A stretch of DNA of 60,087 nt from positions 1-60,087 of the forward strand of contig NZ_JAECZA010000013.1 in NCBI RefSeq assembly GCF_016056275.1, given 5' to 3'. The notes under the pieces were generated by a model. That model had not been told where the DNA came from. It worked only from the letters and a program-made list of their open reading frames with translations, and searched no databases. Shown here in pieces: positions 38,852 through 47,514 of this stretch; within the stretch, counting starts at the first letter, position 1, and every line of letters starts with the position of its first letter. A program made the translations under genes and the position numbers. The stretch is from Dendronalium phyllosphericum CENA369 (GTDB lineage: Bacteria; Cyanobacteriota; Cyanobacteriia; Cyanobacteriales; Nostocaceae).

Positions 38852-39931
38852 TTAAAGAACTCCTACCTTTTGCCAAGCGTTCTGCACTGCTTTCTGTTCG
38901 TTACTGCTAACTCCATAAAGTTCGCCAGCAATTTGAATAGTGACATTAGCAGCTTTTTTAAAGTCTGCCCTAGCACGCAGGCGATCGCGTAAAGCTATAT
39001 ACCAAATTTTGCCCGCTTTTTCCCAGGCGTAGCCACCAATCTCAACTGCTGCTAGATAAAAAGCATAGTTAGGAATACCTGAATTGATATGCACTCCACC
39101 ATTATCATCTTGACCGGTATACATATCTTTCATGTGGCCTGGTTGGGGGTCTTTTCCTAGTACAGAGTCATCATAAGCTGTTCCTGGAGCTTTCATCGAG
39201 CGGATACCAACACCTTTAACAGCCGATGCTAACAAACCCTCACCGATGATCCAGTCTGCTTCTTCTGCTGTCTGATTTTTTACCTTTTGCTTGACTAAAG
39301 AACCGAAGACATCAGAAAAGGACTCATTTAACGCTCCAGGTTCGCCGTAATACTGTAGACCAGCTTCGTACTGAGTGACACCATGAGTTAATTCATGCCC
39401 AATTACATCAATCGACTTGGTGAAGCGTTGAAATAGTTCTCCATCGCCATCTCCATAAACCATTTGGTCGCCGTTCCAAAAGGCGTTGTCATACTTGACA
39501 CCGTAATGCACTGTAGAATCTAAACGCAATCCCTTGTCATCGATAGAATTGCGGTCGAATACTTCATAAAACAAGTCATAAGTTGCACCAGCAGCATCGT
39601 AAGCTTCGTTTACTGCTTCGTCACTGCTGGGAGCATCTCCTTCATGACGCACCACTGTACCAGGGAGTTGCTGGCTATTTTGAGCATCGTAGATGGTGCG
39701 ACGCTTCTCACCAGGAGAAGGCGCAAATGAGATCGCACCTACTATGTCTCTTCGTCCGCGCAACTGTGCCGAAACATTTAATGTATGAAAAGCCCAACTA
39801 CGCTGCTGGGGATTGCCATTCACGGCGACGTTTTCAAGCATGTGGGGCGGGACAATACAACAGATCGGGCATCTATTGATTGGTGGATGCTCACACTTAA
39901 ACCCAGACGATTTTTTGTTATTTCGAGCCAT
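38852..39931 (-). CDS. Protealysin-type M4 metallopeptidase
   Basis: 359 residues, thermolysin fold. Zinc site His179-Glu180-Leu-Thr-His183 and Glu203 in ALNESFSDVFG; DDNGGVHINSG carries the later active-site His. There is no signal peptide and only a short propeptide of about 55 residues with the PPHML motif, as in protealysin. The propeptide has four Cys (13, 21, 24, 25; RCPICC) that could bind metal or act as a redox switch (inference). AAGGAG precedes the ATG by 10 bases. The emfourin inhibitor gene follows. Confidence 0.92.
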   Translation of the reverse strand: MARNNKKSSGFKCEHPPINRCPICCIVPPHMLENVAVNGNPQQRSWAFHTLNVSAQLRGRRDIVGAISFAPSPGEKRRTIYDAQNSQQLPGTVVRHEGDAPSSDEAVNEAYDAAGATYDLFYEVFDRNSIDDKGLRLDSTVHYGVKYDNAFWNGDQMVYGDGDGELFQRFTKSIDVIGHELTHGVTQYEAGLQYYGEPGALNESFSDVFGSLVKQKVKNQTAEEADWIIGEGLLASAVKGVGIRSMKAPGTAYDDSVLGKDPQPGHMKDMYTGQDDNGGVHINSGIPNYAFYLAAVEIGGYAWEKAGKIWYIALRDRLRARADFKKAANVTIQIAGELYGVSSNEQKAVQNAWQKVGVL

Positions 39932-40409
39932 CCAAGATATTCTCCTTTACAAACTAAGTGATGGCAAACAGCGGGGCGAACTCCTCTGTTGAAGAAAGTA
40001 AAAACTAATGCAAATGGCGTACACCCGATCTTCTGAAGATATTTTCTACTCTTTATTGTCGGATAGCTCAATTGAGAGTGGATAGTACCCTCATGGGGTA
40101 ATTAAATGTTGCAAAATGGCAGAAACCGTCAAACAAGCTTGGATATGGCAAGTTTCAGCTTCATTTTCCATCAGTCAACAAAACCTTCCTCAAAGAACCA
40201 GCTAGTAGCTTTATATAATAGTTCTTGTCAAGAGTGATTGTACTATTTGTTACTGATTTGTTATATAAATTGATGCAATATAATTGTCAGTAGTGCTGAG
40301 TTCTACTTCTTTACTCAGCATTTTCACTTCAGAAGCAGGGAAAGTAAGAGGAAACAAGGGAGACAATTCTTTACTCAAAACTCAGCACTTAGCACTCAGC
40401 ACTCAGCAC
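39932..40409. other. Spacer ending in CTCAGCA repeats
   Basis: No gene is seen in 478 bp. 40378-40411 holds tandem CTCAGCA heptamers identical to those at 226-258. The rest contains only the M4 gene's upstream region. Confidence 0.55.
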
Positions 40410-41153
40410 TCAATGAAGCCACCCACCAAACACAGCTAAACCGTAATACTTCCAAGGTACTGCCACTATCTTAAATCCGGCTGTTGCGAGCATTTGTAAA
40501 TGGGCATTCAAGGATGCGAGTTGGTCTTGATTAGAGTGCCCTTGAGTACTACTAGTGCCGAGTTTAGCGCGAATCTCGATCAAATTAGTTCCTTGTTGAG
40601 CAGCCCATTCCTCTCTCGCTGATTTGTAAACTTCTGCTAAAGCTGGAGATTCTGGTAAAACGGGGTCTGCATTCCAAAAACAACCATCTTGGCTCAGGCT
40701 AGCAGCAATGCGCTGAAATAACTTCAACTTCATTTCATCTTGAAGGTGGTGAATTGCTAAAGATGAAACACAAGCATCGAATTCGCTGCTAATGTCTAAT
40801 TCTTGGGGATTGTTTGCCCAATCGCCAAAGTCTGCTTGTATACCAATCCACCGTTGTTGATACCCAGCAGCTGTGATTTTAGCTTGAGCAAATTGCAGCA
40901 TTCGAGGTGAGTAATCTAAAGCAATTACTTGGGCATCTGGACAACGATTGAGTATTTTAAGACTAACTTCACCTGTACCACAACCTAATTCTAGAATGCG
41001 ACGACTGGTAGACGGCAGACAACGGGTAATTACCTCCAGCATCTCATCATATCGAGGCAATAGCTGGCGAATGCCTGAGTCAAAATCAGCAGTATTGGCA
41101 AATACTTCTCCGGGAAATAGCTGTTGCATATTGCTGGTAACGTGAGTGGACAT
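40410..41153 (-). CDS. Class I SAM-dependent methyltransferase
   Basis: 247 residues with SAM motif ILELGCGTGEVSLKIL (about 53-68), VIALDYSPRMLQFA and DACVSSLAIHHLQDE. The acceptor is unknown. It is divergent from pcyA with 189 bp between starts. A role in modifying phycobiliproteins is tempting given the position, but it does not resemble the Asn-methyltransferase CpcM as I know it, so I make no such claim. Confidence 0.87.
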   Translation of the reverse strand: MSTHVTSNMQQLFPGEVFANTADFDSGIRQLLPRYDEMLEVITRCLPSTSRRILELGCGTGEVSLKILNRCPDAQVIALDYSPRMLQFAQAKITAAGYQQRWIGIQADFGDWANNPQELDISSEFDACVSSLAIHHLQDEMKLKLFQRIAASLSQDGCFWNADPVLPESPALAEVYKSAREEWAAQQGTNLIEIRAKLGTSSTQGHSNQDQLASLNAHLQMLATAGFKIVAVPWKYYGLAVFGGWLH

Positions 41154-41342
41154 AATTAAAGATACTTTACAGATTTGACTCTAACTCAACTGTCTAGCGA
41201 TAATTACCATCGGCAGATACAGCGGTTGAGGCTGGGCGTGAGTTTATCTTGCACAAATTTTGCACAGACTATACGCCAATGTAAGGTATCAACACTTTTA
41301 AGACTTATTGCGTAAGTCCTGACTTTACTTGGATGGAAGCGT

Positions 41343-42080
41343 ATGACTAAGTTTATGGAGTCGCTGCGATCGCGTCAGCATCCCTTAATTCACAAACTGG
41401 CAAATTGCATTGAAGAAATTTGGCAAGAGTACCTAGATTTATCCCCTTACCAAGTTCCAGAAGATTTAGGCTACGTCGAGGGGTGTCTAGAAGGGGAAAG
41501 GTTGGTTATTGAAAATCATTGCTACCAAACACCACAATTTCGCAAGCTTCATCTGGAACTGGCTCAAGTAGGCAATTCGCTGGATATTCTCCACTGCGTG
41601 ATGTTTCCCAATCCCGAATATGCTCTGCCGATTTTTGGAGCTGATTTGGTGGGAGGACGAGATAATATTAGTGCTGCGATCGCTGATTTGTCTCCCATCG
41701 CTGCGGATCGGTCATTACCTAGAAGCTACCGTACTGCACTATCAGTTCTTTCTCCCATAGAGTTTTCTCAACCACGCGCTTTGCCCCAATGGGGTGATAT
41801 TTTTTCAGAATTTTGTCTATTTGTGCGCCCAATAGGCACTCAGGAAGAAGAGGCTTTTCTCGGACGAATTCGGGAATTTTTAACCTTGCATTGTCAAATT
41901 GCTAGTCAAACAACTCCCCTAACTTCGCATCTTGAGGTTGCCAAGGTAATTGCAGGGCAACGAAATTACTGCACAAGACAGCAACAGAATGATAAAACTC
42001 GACGAGTTCTAGAAAAATCCTTTGGTTCGGAATGGACAGAACGCTACATGACTACCATGCTTTTTGACTGTGCTGCTTGA
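41343..42080 (+). CDS. pcyA: Phycocyanobilin:ferredoxin oxidoreductase
   Basis: PcyA reduces biliverdin IXalpha to phycocyanobilin with four electrons from ferredoxin. In these 245 residues the catalytic trio is seen at Glu72 (LHLELAQVG), His84 (DILHCVMFPNPEY) and Asp101 (PIFGADLVGG), each four less than the Synechocystis numbering. It lies 759 bp upstream of cpcB on the same strand, so chromophore supply and apoprotein genes are neighbours. Confidence 0.95.
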   Translation: MTKFMESLRSRQHPLIHKLANCIEEIWQEYLDLSPYQVPEDLGYVEGCLEGERLVIENHCYQTPQFRKLHLELAQVGNSLDILHCVMFPNPEYALPIFGADLVGGRDNISAAIADLSPIAADRSLPRSYRTALSVLSPIEFSQPRALPQWGDIFSEFCLFVRPIGTQEEEAFLGRIREFLTLHCQIASQTTPLTSHLEVAKVIAGQRNYCTRQQQNDKTRRVLEKSFGSEWTERYMTTMLFDCAA

Positions 42081-42838
42081 TTAGGGAGAAGGCAGGCGGA
42101 CGAAGAAGATGCGGTGACGCGGTGACGCGGTGACGAGGGAGAAATAACCCTTGTACAGACGCGATTAATGAGCCAGCGCGTTGCGGGGGTTCCCCCCGTT
42201 GTAGCGACTGGCATCGCGTCTCTCCTGCCTTCTGCCTCCTGCCTTCTGCCTCCTGCCACCTGCCTCCTTTATATTTCTTAATCGAGTTTATTCAGAAAGC
42301 TTTTTAAATTGCACAAGATTTGCACAAACAGGTTGGTTTAATCAAAGGAGGTTCAAAAGGCACTGAACTCTTGACTTACGGTCGGGGTTCAGATTCCCTC
42401 AAACTCTATGAGTATTGGGAAATTGGTAATCATGGATATCTATCTGAATTCTTGGGCTGTGCAGTGGGTTGCTCTAAATCGGCAAATAGTATCAGGGACT
42501 AAGCTCTCCTTGTATTCCCTCAAAGTTTTGTTTATTTATCAATGCTCACAGCTCAATTTCCTGATTAACGCCAGGCTTTGAACCACTCTCAATACTGTTC
42601 GGTTAAAGATATAAGGTGACGAAAAAAGGTGAAAATGCTTTTTTTCTTGCTTAAGTTTTTACCTCTTCGGGCTGGAGAAAGGTAAAACGCACACAGCAGG
42701 AGTTAGGAAGCAGAATTATTCTCTTTGTTTATCAATATCTCCGTATCAACTTCATCCTTCAAAAGTCGAAAGCTTATTACCTTTAATCGAACCGTTGTTG
42801 AAACCAATCTCACTCATGTAAAAATAGGAGATTTTGAA
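42081..42838. repeat. Repeat-rich control region upstream of cpcB
   Basis: 42109-42137 repeats GGTGACGC; 42153-42222 is a nested palindrome (separate entry); 42222-42268 repeats CTGCCTTCTGCCTC. The right half (42500-42838) should hold the cpc promoter. The ribosome site AGGAG is 8 bases before cpcB. The frame 42320-42502 has no support as a gene. Confidence 0.6.
42153..42222. repeat. Nested palindromes
   Basis: The outer pair GTACAGACGCGATTAAT (42153-42169) and ATCGCGTCTCT (42212-42222) are halves of one palindrome. Between them sits a second palindrome, GAGCCAGCGCG ... GCGACTGGC, with GGGGG/CCCCC at its centre. It looks as if one small element was inserted into another. Confidence 0.65.
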
Positions 42839-43357
42839 ATGCTAGACGCTTTTACTAAAGTAGTTGCTCAAGCAGATGCGCGCGGTGAATACATAAACGA
42901 TTCTCAACTCGATGCTTTAAAGAATCTGGTGACAGAAGGTAGCAAGCGTTTGGATGTTGTCAACCGCATCACCTCAAACTCATCTGCAATTGTGGCTAAT
43001 GCAGCACGCGCATTGTTTGCAGAACAACCCCAGTTGATTGCACCGGGTGGTAATGCTTACACTAACCGCCGGATGGCAGCCTGCCTGCGGGATATGGAAA
43101 TCATCCTGCGCTATGTAACCTACGCTGTGTTTACAGGCGATGGCAGTGTTTTAGACGATCGCTGCTTGAACGGTCTCAAAGAAACTTATTTGGCTTTGGG
43201 CGTTCCTGGTGGTTCCGTAGCTACAGGGGTCAGCAAGATGAAAGAAGCTGCGATCGCGATCGCTAATGACCCCAATGGAGTTACCCGTGGTGACTGTAGT
43301 TCGTTGATGTCCGAATTGGGCAGCTACTTTGACCGGGCTGCTTCAGCAGTTGCATAG
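42839..43357 (+). CDS. cpcB: C-phycocyanin beta subunit
   Basis: Light-harvesting rod protein, 172 residues. Both bilin-binding Cys are present: Cys82 ([16 protein letters not shown]) and Cys153 ([10 protein letters not shown]); Asn72 (GGNAYTN), methylated in the family, is also there. Phycocyanin-like features ([23 protein letters not shown]) exclude phycoerythrin. The start MLDAF is closer to the phycoerythrocyanin type than the usual MTFDAF, so it is a diverged copy. ATG 42839 with AGGAG 8 bases upstream; the open frame back to 42725 is not family sequence. First gene of cpcB-A-C-D. Confidence 0.94.
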   Translation: MLDAFTKVVAQADARGEYINDSQLDALKNLVTEGSKRLDVVNRITSNSSAIVANAARALFAEQPQLIAPGGNAYTNRRMAACLRDMEIILRYVTYAVFTGDGSVLDDRCLNGLKETYLALGVPGGSVATGVSKMKEAAIAIANDPNGVTRGDCSSLMSELGSYFDRAASAVA

Positions 43358-43459
43358 TCAAGAATTTGAGACACTGCCAAGTTAGTCTCACAGACTACTA
43401 ATCTTTAAAGTTCATAAAATCAACAACCATTTTGCAAGATTTTTGAGAGGTAGATTAAC

Positions 43460-43948
43460 ATGAAAACTCCTTTAACAGAAGCAGTATCAACCGCAGATTC
43501 TCAAGGACGCTTTCTCAGTTCTACAGAACTTCAAGTTGCTTTTGGTCGCTTCCGTCAAGCGGCTGCTAGCTTGGAAGCTGCTAAAGCACTAAGCGGCAAA
43601 GCTCAGAGTTTAGCTAATGGTGCAGCTAACGCGGTGTATCAAAAGTTTCCTTATACTACCAGCACTCAAGGTGCTAACTATGCTTCTACTCAAGCTGGTA
43701 AGGACAAATGCGTGCGTGATATTGGCTATTACGTTCGGATAATTACTTACTGTTTAGTTGCAGGTAGCACAGGCCCCCTCGATGATTATCTCATTGGTGG
43801 ACTGGCTGAAATCAACAAAACCTTTGAGTTATCTCCCAGCTGGTATATTGAAGCGCTAAAGCATGTCAAGGCTAACCACGGTTTGAGCGGCGACCCCGCT
43901 GTAGAAGCCAATTCTTACATTGACTACGCCATCAATGCCCTGAGTTAA
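43460..43948 (+). CDS. cpcA: C-phycocyanin alpha subunit
   Basis: 162 residues, exactly family length. Cys84 in [19 protein letters not shown] binds the bilin. The end [20 protein letters not shown] and [10 protein letters not shown] are phycocyanin alpha; the IGYY after Cys84 separates it from the phycoerythrocyanin alpha type. It follows cpcB by 102 bp and forms the (alpha-beta) rod units with it. GAGAGG lies upstream of the ATG. Confidence 0.95.
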   Translation: MKTPLTEAVSTADSQGRFLSSTELQVAFGRFRQAAASLEAAKALSGKAQSLANGAANAVYQKFPYTTSTQGANYASTQAGKDKCVRDIGYYVRIITYCLVAGSTGPLDDYLIGGLAEINKTFELSPSWYIEALKHVKANHGLSGDPAVEANSYIDYAINALS

Positions 43949-44271
43949 GGGTTTCTTCTAGCCCAGAACAACAGAATATTGTTGGTGCTACATTTCGTTA
44001 CATAAGCAATAGTCTGTGGTTCTGGGCATGTTATTTTTCATAATATTAAAGTTAACTAAATTTTAGATTTTAGATTTTGAATTGAATAATGCAAAATTAA
44101 GATATCGCTCAAACCTTTACAGAGTGACTAATTTTGATTATGGAATAAATCCACGTACTGTAAATCTAGTAATCCTCATCACAGCGGATTCATGAGTGGC
44201 AAAAATCTAAAAATCACAAATCAAAAATCGAAAATTAGTTGACAAAGTAAAACGTACAAGGAGAAGAGCCA
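43949..44271. other. cpcA-cpcC spacer
   Basis: A 323-bp gap inside the cpc operon. It holds the hairpin at 43961-44027 and AT-rich near-repeats (ATTTTAGATTTTAGATTTTG at 44060 and its rough complement near 44200-44235). AAGGAGAAG serves the cpcC start. The gap is large for an operon and fits a step-down in linker expression. Confidence 0.6.
43961..44027 (+). terminator. Long-range hairpin after cpcA
   Basis: GCCCAGAAC (43961-43969) and GTTCTGGGC (44019-44027) pair perfectly and are followed by ATGTTATTTTTC. The loop region is long and may fold again (AACAGAATATTGTT). This would be a partial terminator between the subunit genes and the linkers. Confidence 0.6.
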
Positions 44272-45141
44272 GTGGCAATTACAACTGCGGCTTCACGTCT
44301 AGGAACTGCTGCTTTTAGCGAAACTAGACCAATTGAACTACGTCCAAATTGGACAGTAGAAGATGGCAAAGCTGTGATTAATGCAGTTTACCGTCAGCTA
44401 TTGGGTAATGACCATCTGATGGCAGCAGAACGGCTGACAAGTCTTGAATCTCTGCTTTTTAACGGTCAACTTTCTGTACGCGAGTTTGTCCGTGCTGTTG
44501 CTAAGTCTGAGTTGTATAAGACTAAGTTCCTTTACCCACATTTCCAAACACGAGTGATTGAACTAAACTTCAAGCACTTGCTGGGACGCTCCCCTTATGA
44601 TGAATCGGAAGTGATTGAGCATCTAGATCGCTACCAAAATCATGGGTTTGAGGCAGACATTGATTCTTATATTGACTCTGCTGAGTACGACGCAAACTTT
44701 GGCGATTACATAGTGCCTTACTATCGCGGTTTTTCAACTCAAACAGGTCAAAAAACCGTTGGGTTTACCCGGATGTTTCGTCTCTACCGAGGCTATGCTA
44801 ATAGCGATCGCTCTCAGTTAGGAGGAAGCAGTTCCCGTTTAGCGGCTGAACTCGCAAAAAATAGCAGTTCTGCGGTCCTCGCTCCCTCTGGTAGTAATGA
44901 AGGTTTTGCTTACCGCCCCTCGGCGCAAGGTGTAGCACCTAACCGTACCTTTGGTAGATCCTCACAAGGTTCCTCTGGTCGTCTCTACCGGATAGAGGTA
45001 GCGGGGATTTCTCTACCAAGATATCCTTGGGTTCGTCGCAGCAATAAAGAGTTTATCGTTCCCTACGACCAGTTATCAAACACCCTCCAGCAGATTAATA
45101 AGCAGGGAGGTAAAGTAGCAAGTGTGACACTTGCACAATAA
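44272..45141 (+). CDS. cpcC: Phycocyanin-associated rod linker CpcC
   Basis: Linker that stacks phycocyanin hexamers in rods; 289 residues. N-terminal [16 protein letters not shown] is the family start. The linker domain (about 20-180) shows [30 protein letters not shown] and [18 protein letters not shown] CpcD-type domain ends the protein ([17 protein letters not shown] to [13 protein letters not shown]). GTG 44272 has AAGGAGAAG upstream. Confidence 0.94.
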   Translation: MAITTAASRLGTAAFSETRPIELRPNWTVEDGKAVINAVYRQLLGNDHLMAAERLTSLESLLFNGQLSVREFVRAVAKSELYKTKFLYPHFQTRVIELNFKHLLGRSPYDESEVIEHLDRYQNHGFEADIDSYIDSAEYDANFGDYIVPYYRGFSTQTGQKTVGFTRMFRLYRGYANSDRSQLGGSSSRLAAELAKNSSSAVLAPSGSNEGFAYRPSAQGVAPNRTFGRSSQGSSGRLYRIEVAGISLPRYPWVRRSNKEFIVPYDQLSNTLQQINKQGGKVASVTLAQ

Positions 45142-45148
45142 TTTTATT

Positions 45149-45184
45149 GACTGTAAGGGCGAATGGCCGTTCGCCCTTACAGTC
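45149..45184. repeat. Perfect palindromic element between cpcC and cpcD
   Basis: GACTGTAAGGGCGAA and TTCGCCCTTACAGTC form a 15-bp perfect stem with loop TGGCCG. It starts 7 bp after cpcC. It belongs to a dispersed family (30205-30234, 54063-54090). In this place it could end or slow transcription before cpcD. Confidence 0.75.
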
Positions 45185-45255
45185 AGCAGTCAGCAACGAA
45201 GCGATTACCAAAATTAAAAACCACCATATTATCTCTACTAGGAGACATTGCCGTT

Positions 45256-45507
45256 ATGCTTGGAAAATCTGCATTAACGAGAGCTTCTAGCTCAACTTCA
45301 GATAACCGTATCTTCGTCTATGAAGTGGAAGGATTACGGCAAAGCGATCAGACCGAACAAAACAACTATCCAATTCGCAATAGCAGCACGATTTTGATTC
45401 AAGTGCCTTACAACCGCATGAATGAGCAAATGCGTCGCATTTCTCGCTTAGGCGGCAAAATTGTTAACATCCGTCCCCTCACGGAAATTACATCCGACGA
45501 AAACTAG
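45256..45507 (+). CDS. cpcD: Rod-capping linker CpcD
   Basis: CpcD caps the far end of phycocyanin rods. 83 residues from ATG 45256: RIFVYEVEGLRQSDQTEQNN, then YPIRNSSTILIQVPYNRM and RISRLGGKIVNIRPL are the family. The frame is open to 45163, but that part overlaps the palindromic element and is not CpcD. GGAG lies 12 bases upstream. Last gene of the cpc set; no cpcE/cpcF follows on this strand. Confidence 0.92.
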   Translation: MLGKSALTRASSSTSDNRIFVYEVEGLRQSDQTEQNNYPIRNSSTILIQVPYNRMNEQMRRISRLGGKIVNIRPLTEITSDEN

Positions 45508-45591
45508 TTCAGAGAATTGGGGAGGAGGGGGACGCGGTGAGTATTTGTGAGAAATTCTTCACATTCTCATTTCCCAGTCCCCAGTCCCCAA

Positions 45592-46488
45592 TCACTGATT
45601 CTCAATTTGAGAAATTGCCAATTTGGCGAGTCGGCGGATTGATTCGAGTTCGTCGTTGAGGGCAGTTTGCAAAGGTTCAAGCGCACTGCGATCGCCTATT
45701 TTGCCGAGGGAAGTCACGGCTGCCCTTCTGACATCACCATCGCTATCTCGCAGCGCCAAAATCAGATGAGGGACTGCGGGAGGATAGTTGAGTTGAGCTA
45801 ATGCCGCAGCGGCTTCTGTACGAACGACGGCAGTTGGATCGGTCAAAGATGATACCAACACTTTGCATGCACGTTCGTCAGACTGTTCTTGAGCGACATG
45901 AGCGATCGCACCCACCGCCGCACACCTGACATCCACAGAATCTGAATTCACCGCTTTATACAAATGCTCTGCCGCTTCCGAACCCATAAATGCTAACGCC
46001 CACGCTGCCTGACCTTTAGTATCTTCGGGGTGCTGTGGCGATGCTAAGATGTCTAGCAAGGCTGGCACAGCTGCTTCGCCTGTTCTAGCCAATGCTCCCG
46101 CTGCTGAACCTTTGACGACGATATCCTCATCATTTAATAAGGCGTGGAGCAATCCTGACACGGCTGTTGGGTCAGCAATTAGATTTAGAGTTTTAGCAGC
46201 AGCTCGCCGCACGACTGGGTTGGGGTGATTAGCCAGCGCTTCTAGTAAGAATGGGGTCGCTGGTTCTCCAATTTCACCGAGCGTTTCTGCAAAACGTAGC
46301 CTAACTAGACCTCGTGAATCGCCTAGACCCTCAACCACCATACGCTTTAGGAGTTGTTGGTCATTTGGATCGAAGGTGTCCAACGTGATTTGTTCGCTGA
46401 CCGTCTCCATCAGGGCATCGTTCTGTGCCTGGGCTAGCAAGATCGGATCGTCTCCAGACTGAGTTTCTAAGTTGAGCGTGTTACTCAT
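45592..46488 (-). CDS. HEAT-repeat bilin lyase subunit (CpcE/PecE family)
   Basis: 298 residues made of about six HEAT/PBS-lyase repeats, for example AETLGEIGEPATPFLLEAL and AAVTSLGKIGDRSALEPL. E/F-type lyases work as pairs to attach bilin to the alpha subunit Cys84. It lacks the Trp-rich opening of standard CpcE and looks nearer to PecE, so I leave the subtype open. It faces cpcD tail to tail (84 bp). ATG 46488 is chosen; GGGA lies upstream. Its partner is probably the F-type gene at 47515. Confidence 0.85.
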   Translation of the reverse strand: MSNTLNLETQSGDDPILLAQAQNDALMETVSEQITLDTFDPNDQQLLKRMVVEGLGDSRGLVRLRFAETLGEIGEPATPFLLEALANHPNPVVRRAAAKTLNLIADPTAVSGLLHALLNDEDIVVKGSAAGALARTGEAAVPALLDILASPQHPEDTKGQAAWALAFMGSEAAEHLYKAVNSDSVDVRCAAVGAIAHVAQEQSDERACKVLVSSLTDPTAVVRTEAAAALAQLNYPPAVPHLILALRDSDGDVRRAAVTSLGKIGDRSALEPLQTALNDELESIRRLAKLAISQIENQ

Positions 46489-46677
46489 CGCAAATTCCCA
46501 ATTGACCGCTTTGCGGAATTCCAAATTTCAAATTCAAATACCTTCTTGAATTGTTAGGTTTTGAGTTTTTGTTATATCTAAATCTTTATTTCCGCCCTAC
46601 GGTACTAGTACAACAAAGTAAAAGTAAAAAAGCTTGTTACTTATTTTAGATAGTAGCTTGATTGCAACTGTGACGTA

Positions 46678-46917
46678 CTAGTTACTTGTTGTCATAGCCT
46701 GCTGATTGCGAAGTGCTTGGAGTGTGCCATCAATTTTGTTCAAATCAGGCTCTAGTTGGGCGAGTGCTTGTGACTTTTGCATTTTAGCCCGTTGCGCTGC
46801 TGCTAAAGTATCGTTGATCAGACGTTCTCGATATTCCTCTAGTTCTGCAATAATCTCTGTCAGTTCTTCAAGGGTTATCGCCTCATCTGTTGCTGTGAGT
46901 TCTGATGGTTCAGCCAT
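46678..46917 (-). CDS. Small helical protein in the lyase cluster
   Basis: I do not recognise this 79-residue protein. Residues 12-70 look like two helices, probably a coiled coil (LEELTEIIAELEEYRERL, then AQLEPDLNKIDGTLQAL). The first 20 residues are acidic. AGGA lies 11 bases before the ATG. It sits between the NTF2-like gene and the CpcE-like gene on the same strand, so it may help the lyases or be cotranscribed by chance. Confidence 0.7.
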   Translation of the reverse strand: MAEPSELTATDEAITLEELTEIIAELEEYRERLINDTLAAAQRAKMQKSQALAQLEPDLNKIDGTLQALRNQQAMTTSN

Positions 46918-46979
46918 ATCTATTGTTTTTCCTAAATACGATTGCTAAATACTTGTATTAGATTTTCTCAGATTGCGTT

Positions 46980-47118
46980 ACCAGCGGCCAAACCTTTTTC
47001 TTGGGGATTGGGAACTGGGGATTTAGGATCGGGGATTGGGTATTAGGTATTAACATAGTGGCTATTGAGAAGAATAAAGAATATTACTGTCTCCAGTCCC
47101 CAATACTCAATACTCATT
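46980..47118. repeat. GGGGATTGGG-type short repeats
   Basis: 47001-47050 has degenerate GGGGATTGGGAACT and GGTATTAGG units; 47090-47112 has the opposite-strand CCCCAATACTCAATACTC. They could pair across the gap between the NTF2-like and 79-aa genes. Confidence 0.5.
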
Positions 47119-47505
47119 TCAGTTGATGTCGCCAAAATACTCTCTGATGCTGGAAATTTGATTGTTTTTCACATCAAAGGAAATAGCATTGCGTCCTTGA
47201 AAAGGCTGGTTGCGAATTGTGCCTTGACTTTCAAACTCAAATGTAACGGTTGTATCGTTACTAGTGATTCGATCTGGTGGACTGAATGTCAGGCGATCGC
47301 CTGCTGCTTGCCGCGATCGCACTCTTGCAATAATCTCTTCTTTACCTTCATAACTAAAGGGCTGACCTCGTTGTGTACCAACTGGTAGCGAGAAACTGAC
47401 ATCATCACTAAGCATCTCAATATAAGGCTGAAAATCTCCTGTTGCCCATCCCTGAGCGAGATAGGCGAATGCTTGGCAAGCAGTATCAATATTTGTAGTC
47501 TGCAT
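47119..47505 (-). CDS. NTF2/SnoaL-like protein in the lyase cluster
   Basis: 128 residues with the cone-shaped NTF2-like fold of SnoaL/ketosteroid-isomerase relatives: AFAYLAQGWATGDFQPYIEML at the start, GKEEIIARV in the third helix and the TVTFEFESQGTIRNQPFQGR strands. Such folds bind small hydrophobic ligands or stabilise proteins. It begins 9 bp after the CpcF-like gene ends, so the two are cotranslated. A role in bilin handling is inference from position. Confidence 0.82.
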   Translation of the reverse strand: MQTTNIDTACQAFAYLAQGWATGDFQPYIEMLSDDVSFSLPVGTQRGQPFSYEGKEEIIARVRSRQAAGDRLTFSPPDRITSNDTTVTFEFESQGTIRNQPFQGRNAISFDVKNNQISSIREYFGDIN

Positions 47506-47514
47506 TTTTTAGCG

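Noticed and set aside
40410-41153. Methyltransferase next to pcyA as the phycobiliprotein Asn-methyltransferase CpcM
   Set aside because: Length and motifs are those of a general class I methyltransferase; only the position suggests CpcM.
42320-42502. 60-residue frame and a GGGGTTCAGATTCCC stretch that recalls a tRNA T-arm
   Set aside because: The T-loop does not fit the consensus, no matching acceptor stem is found, and the frame has no support as a gene.
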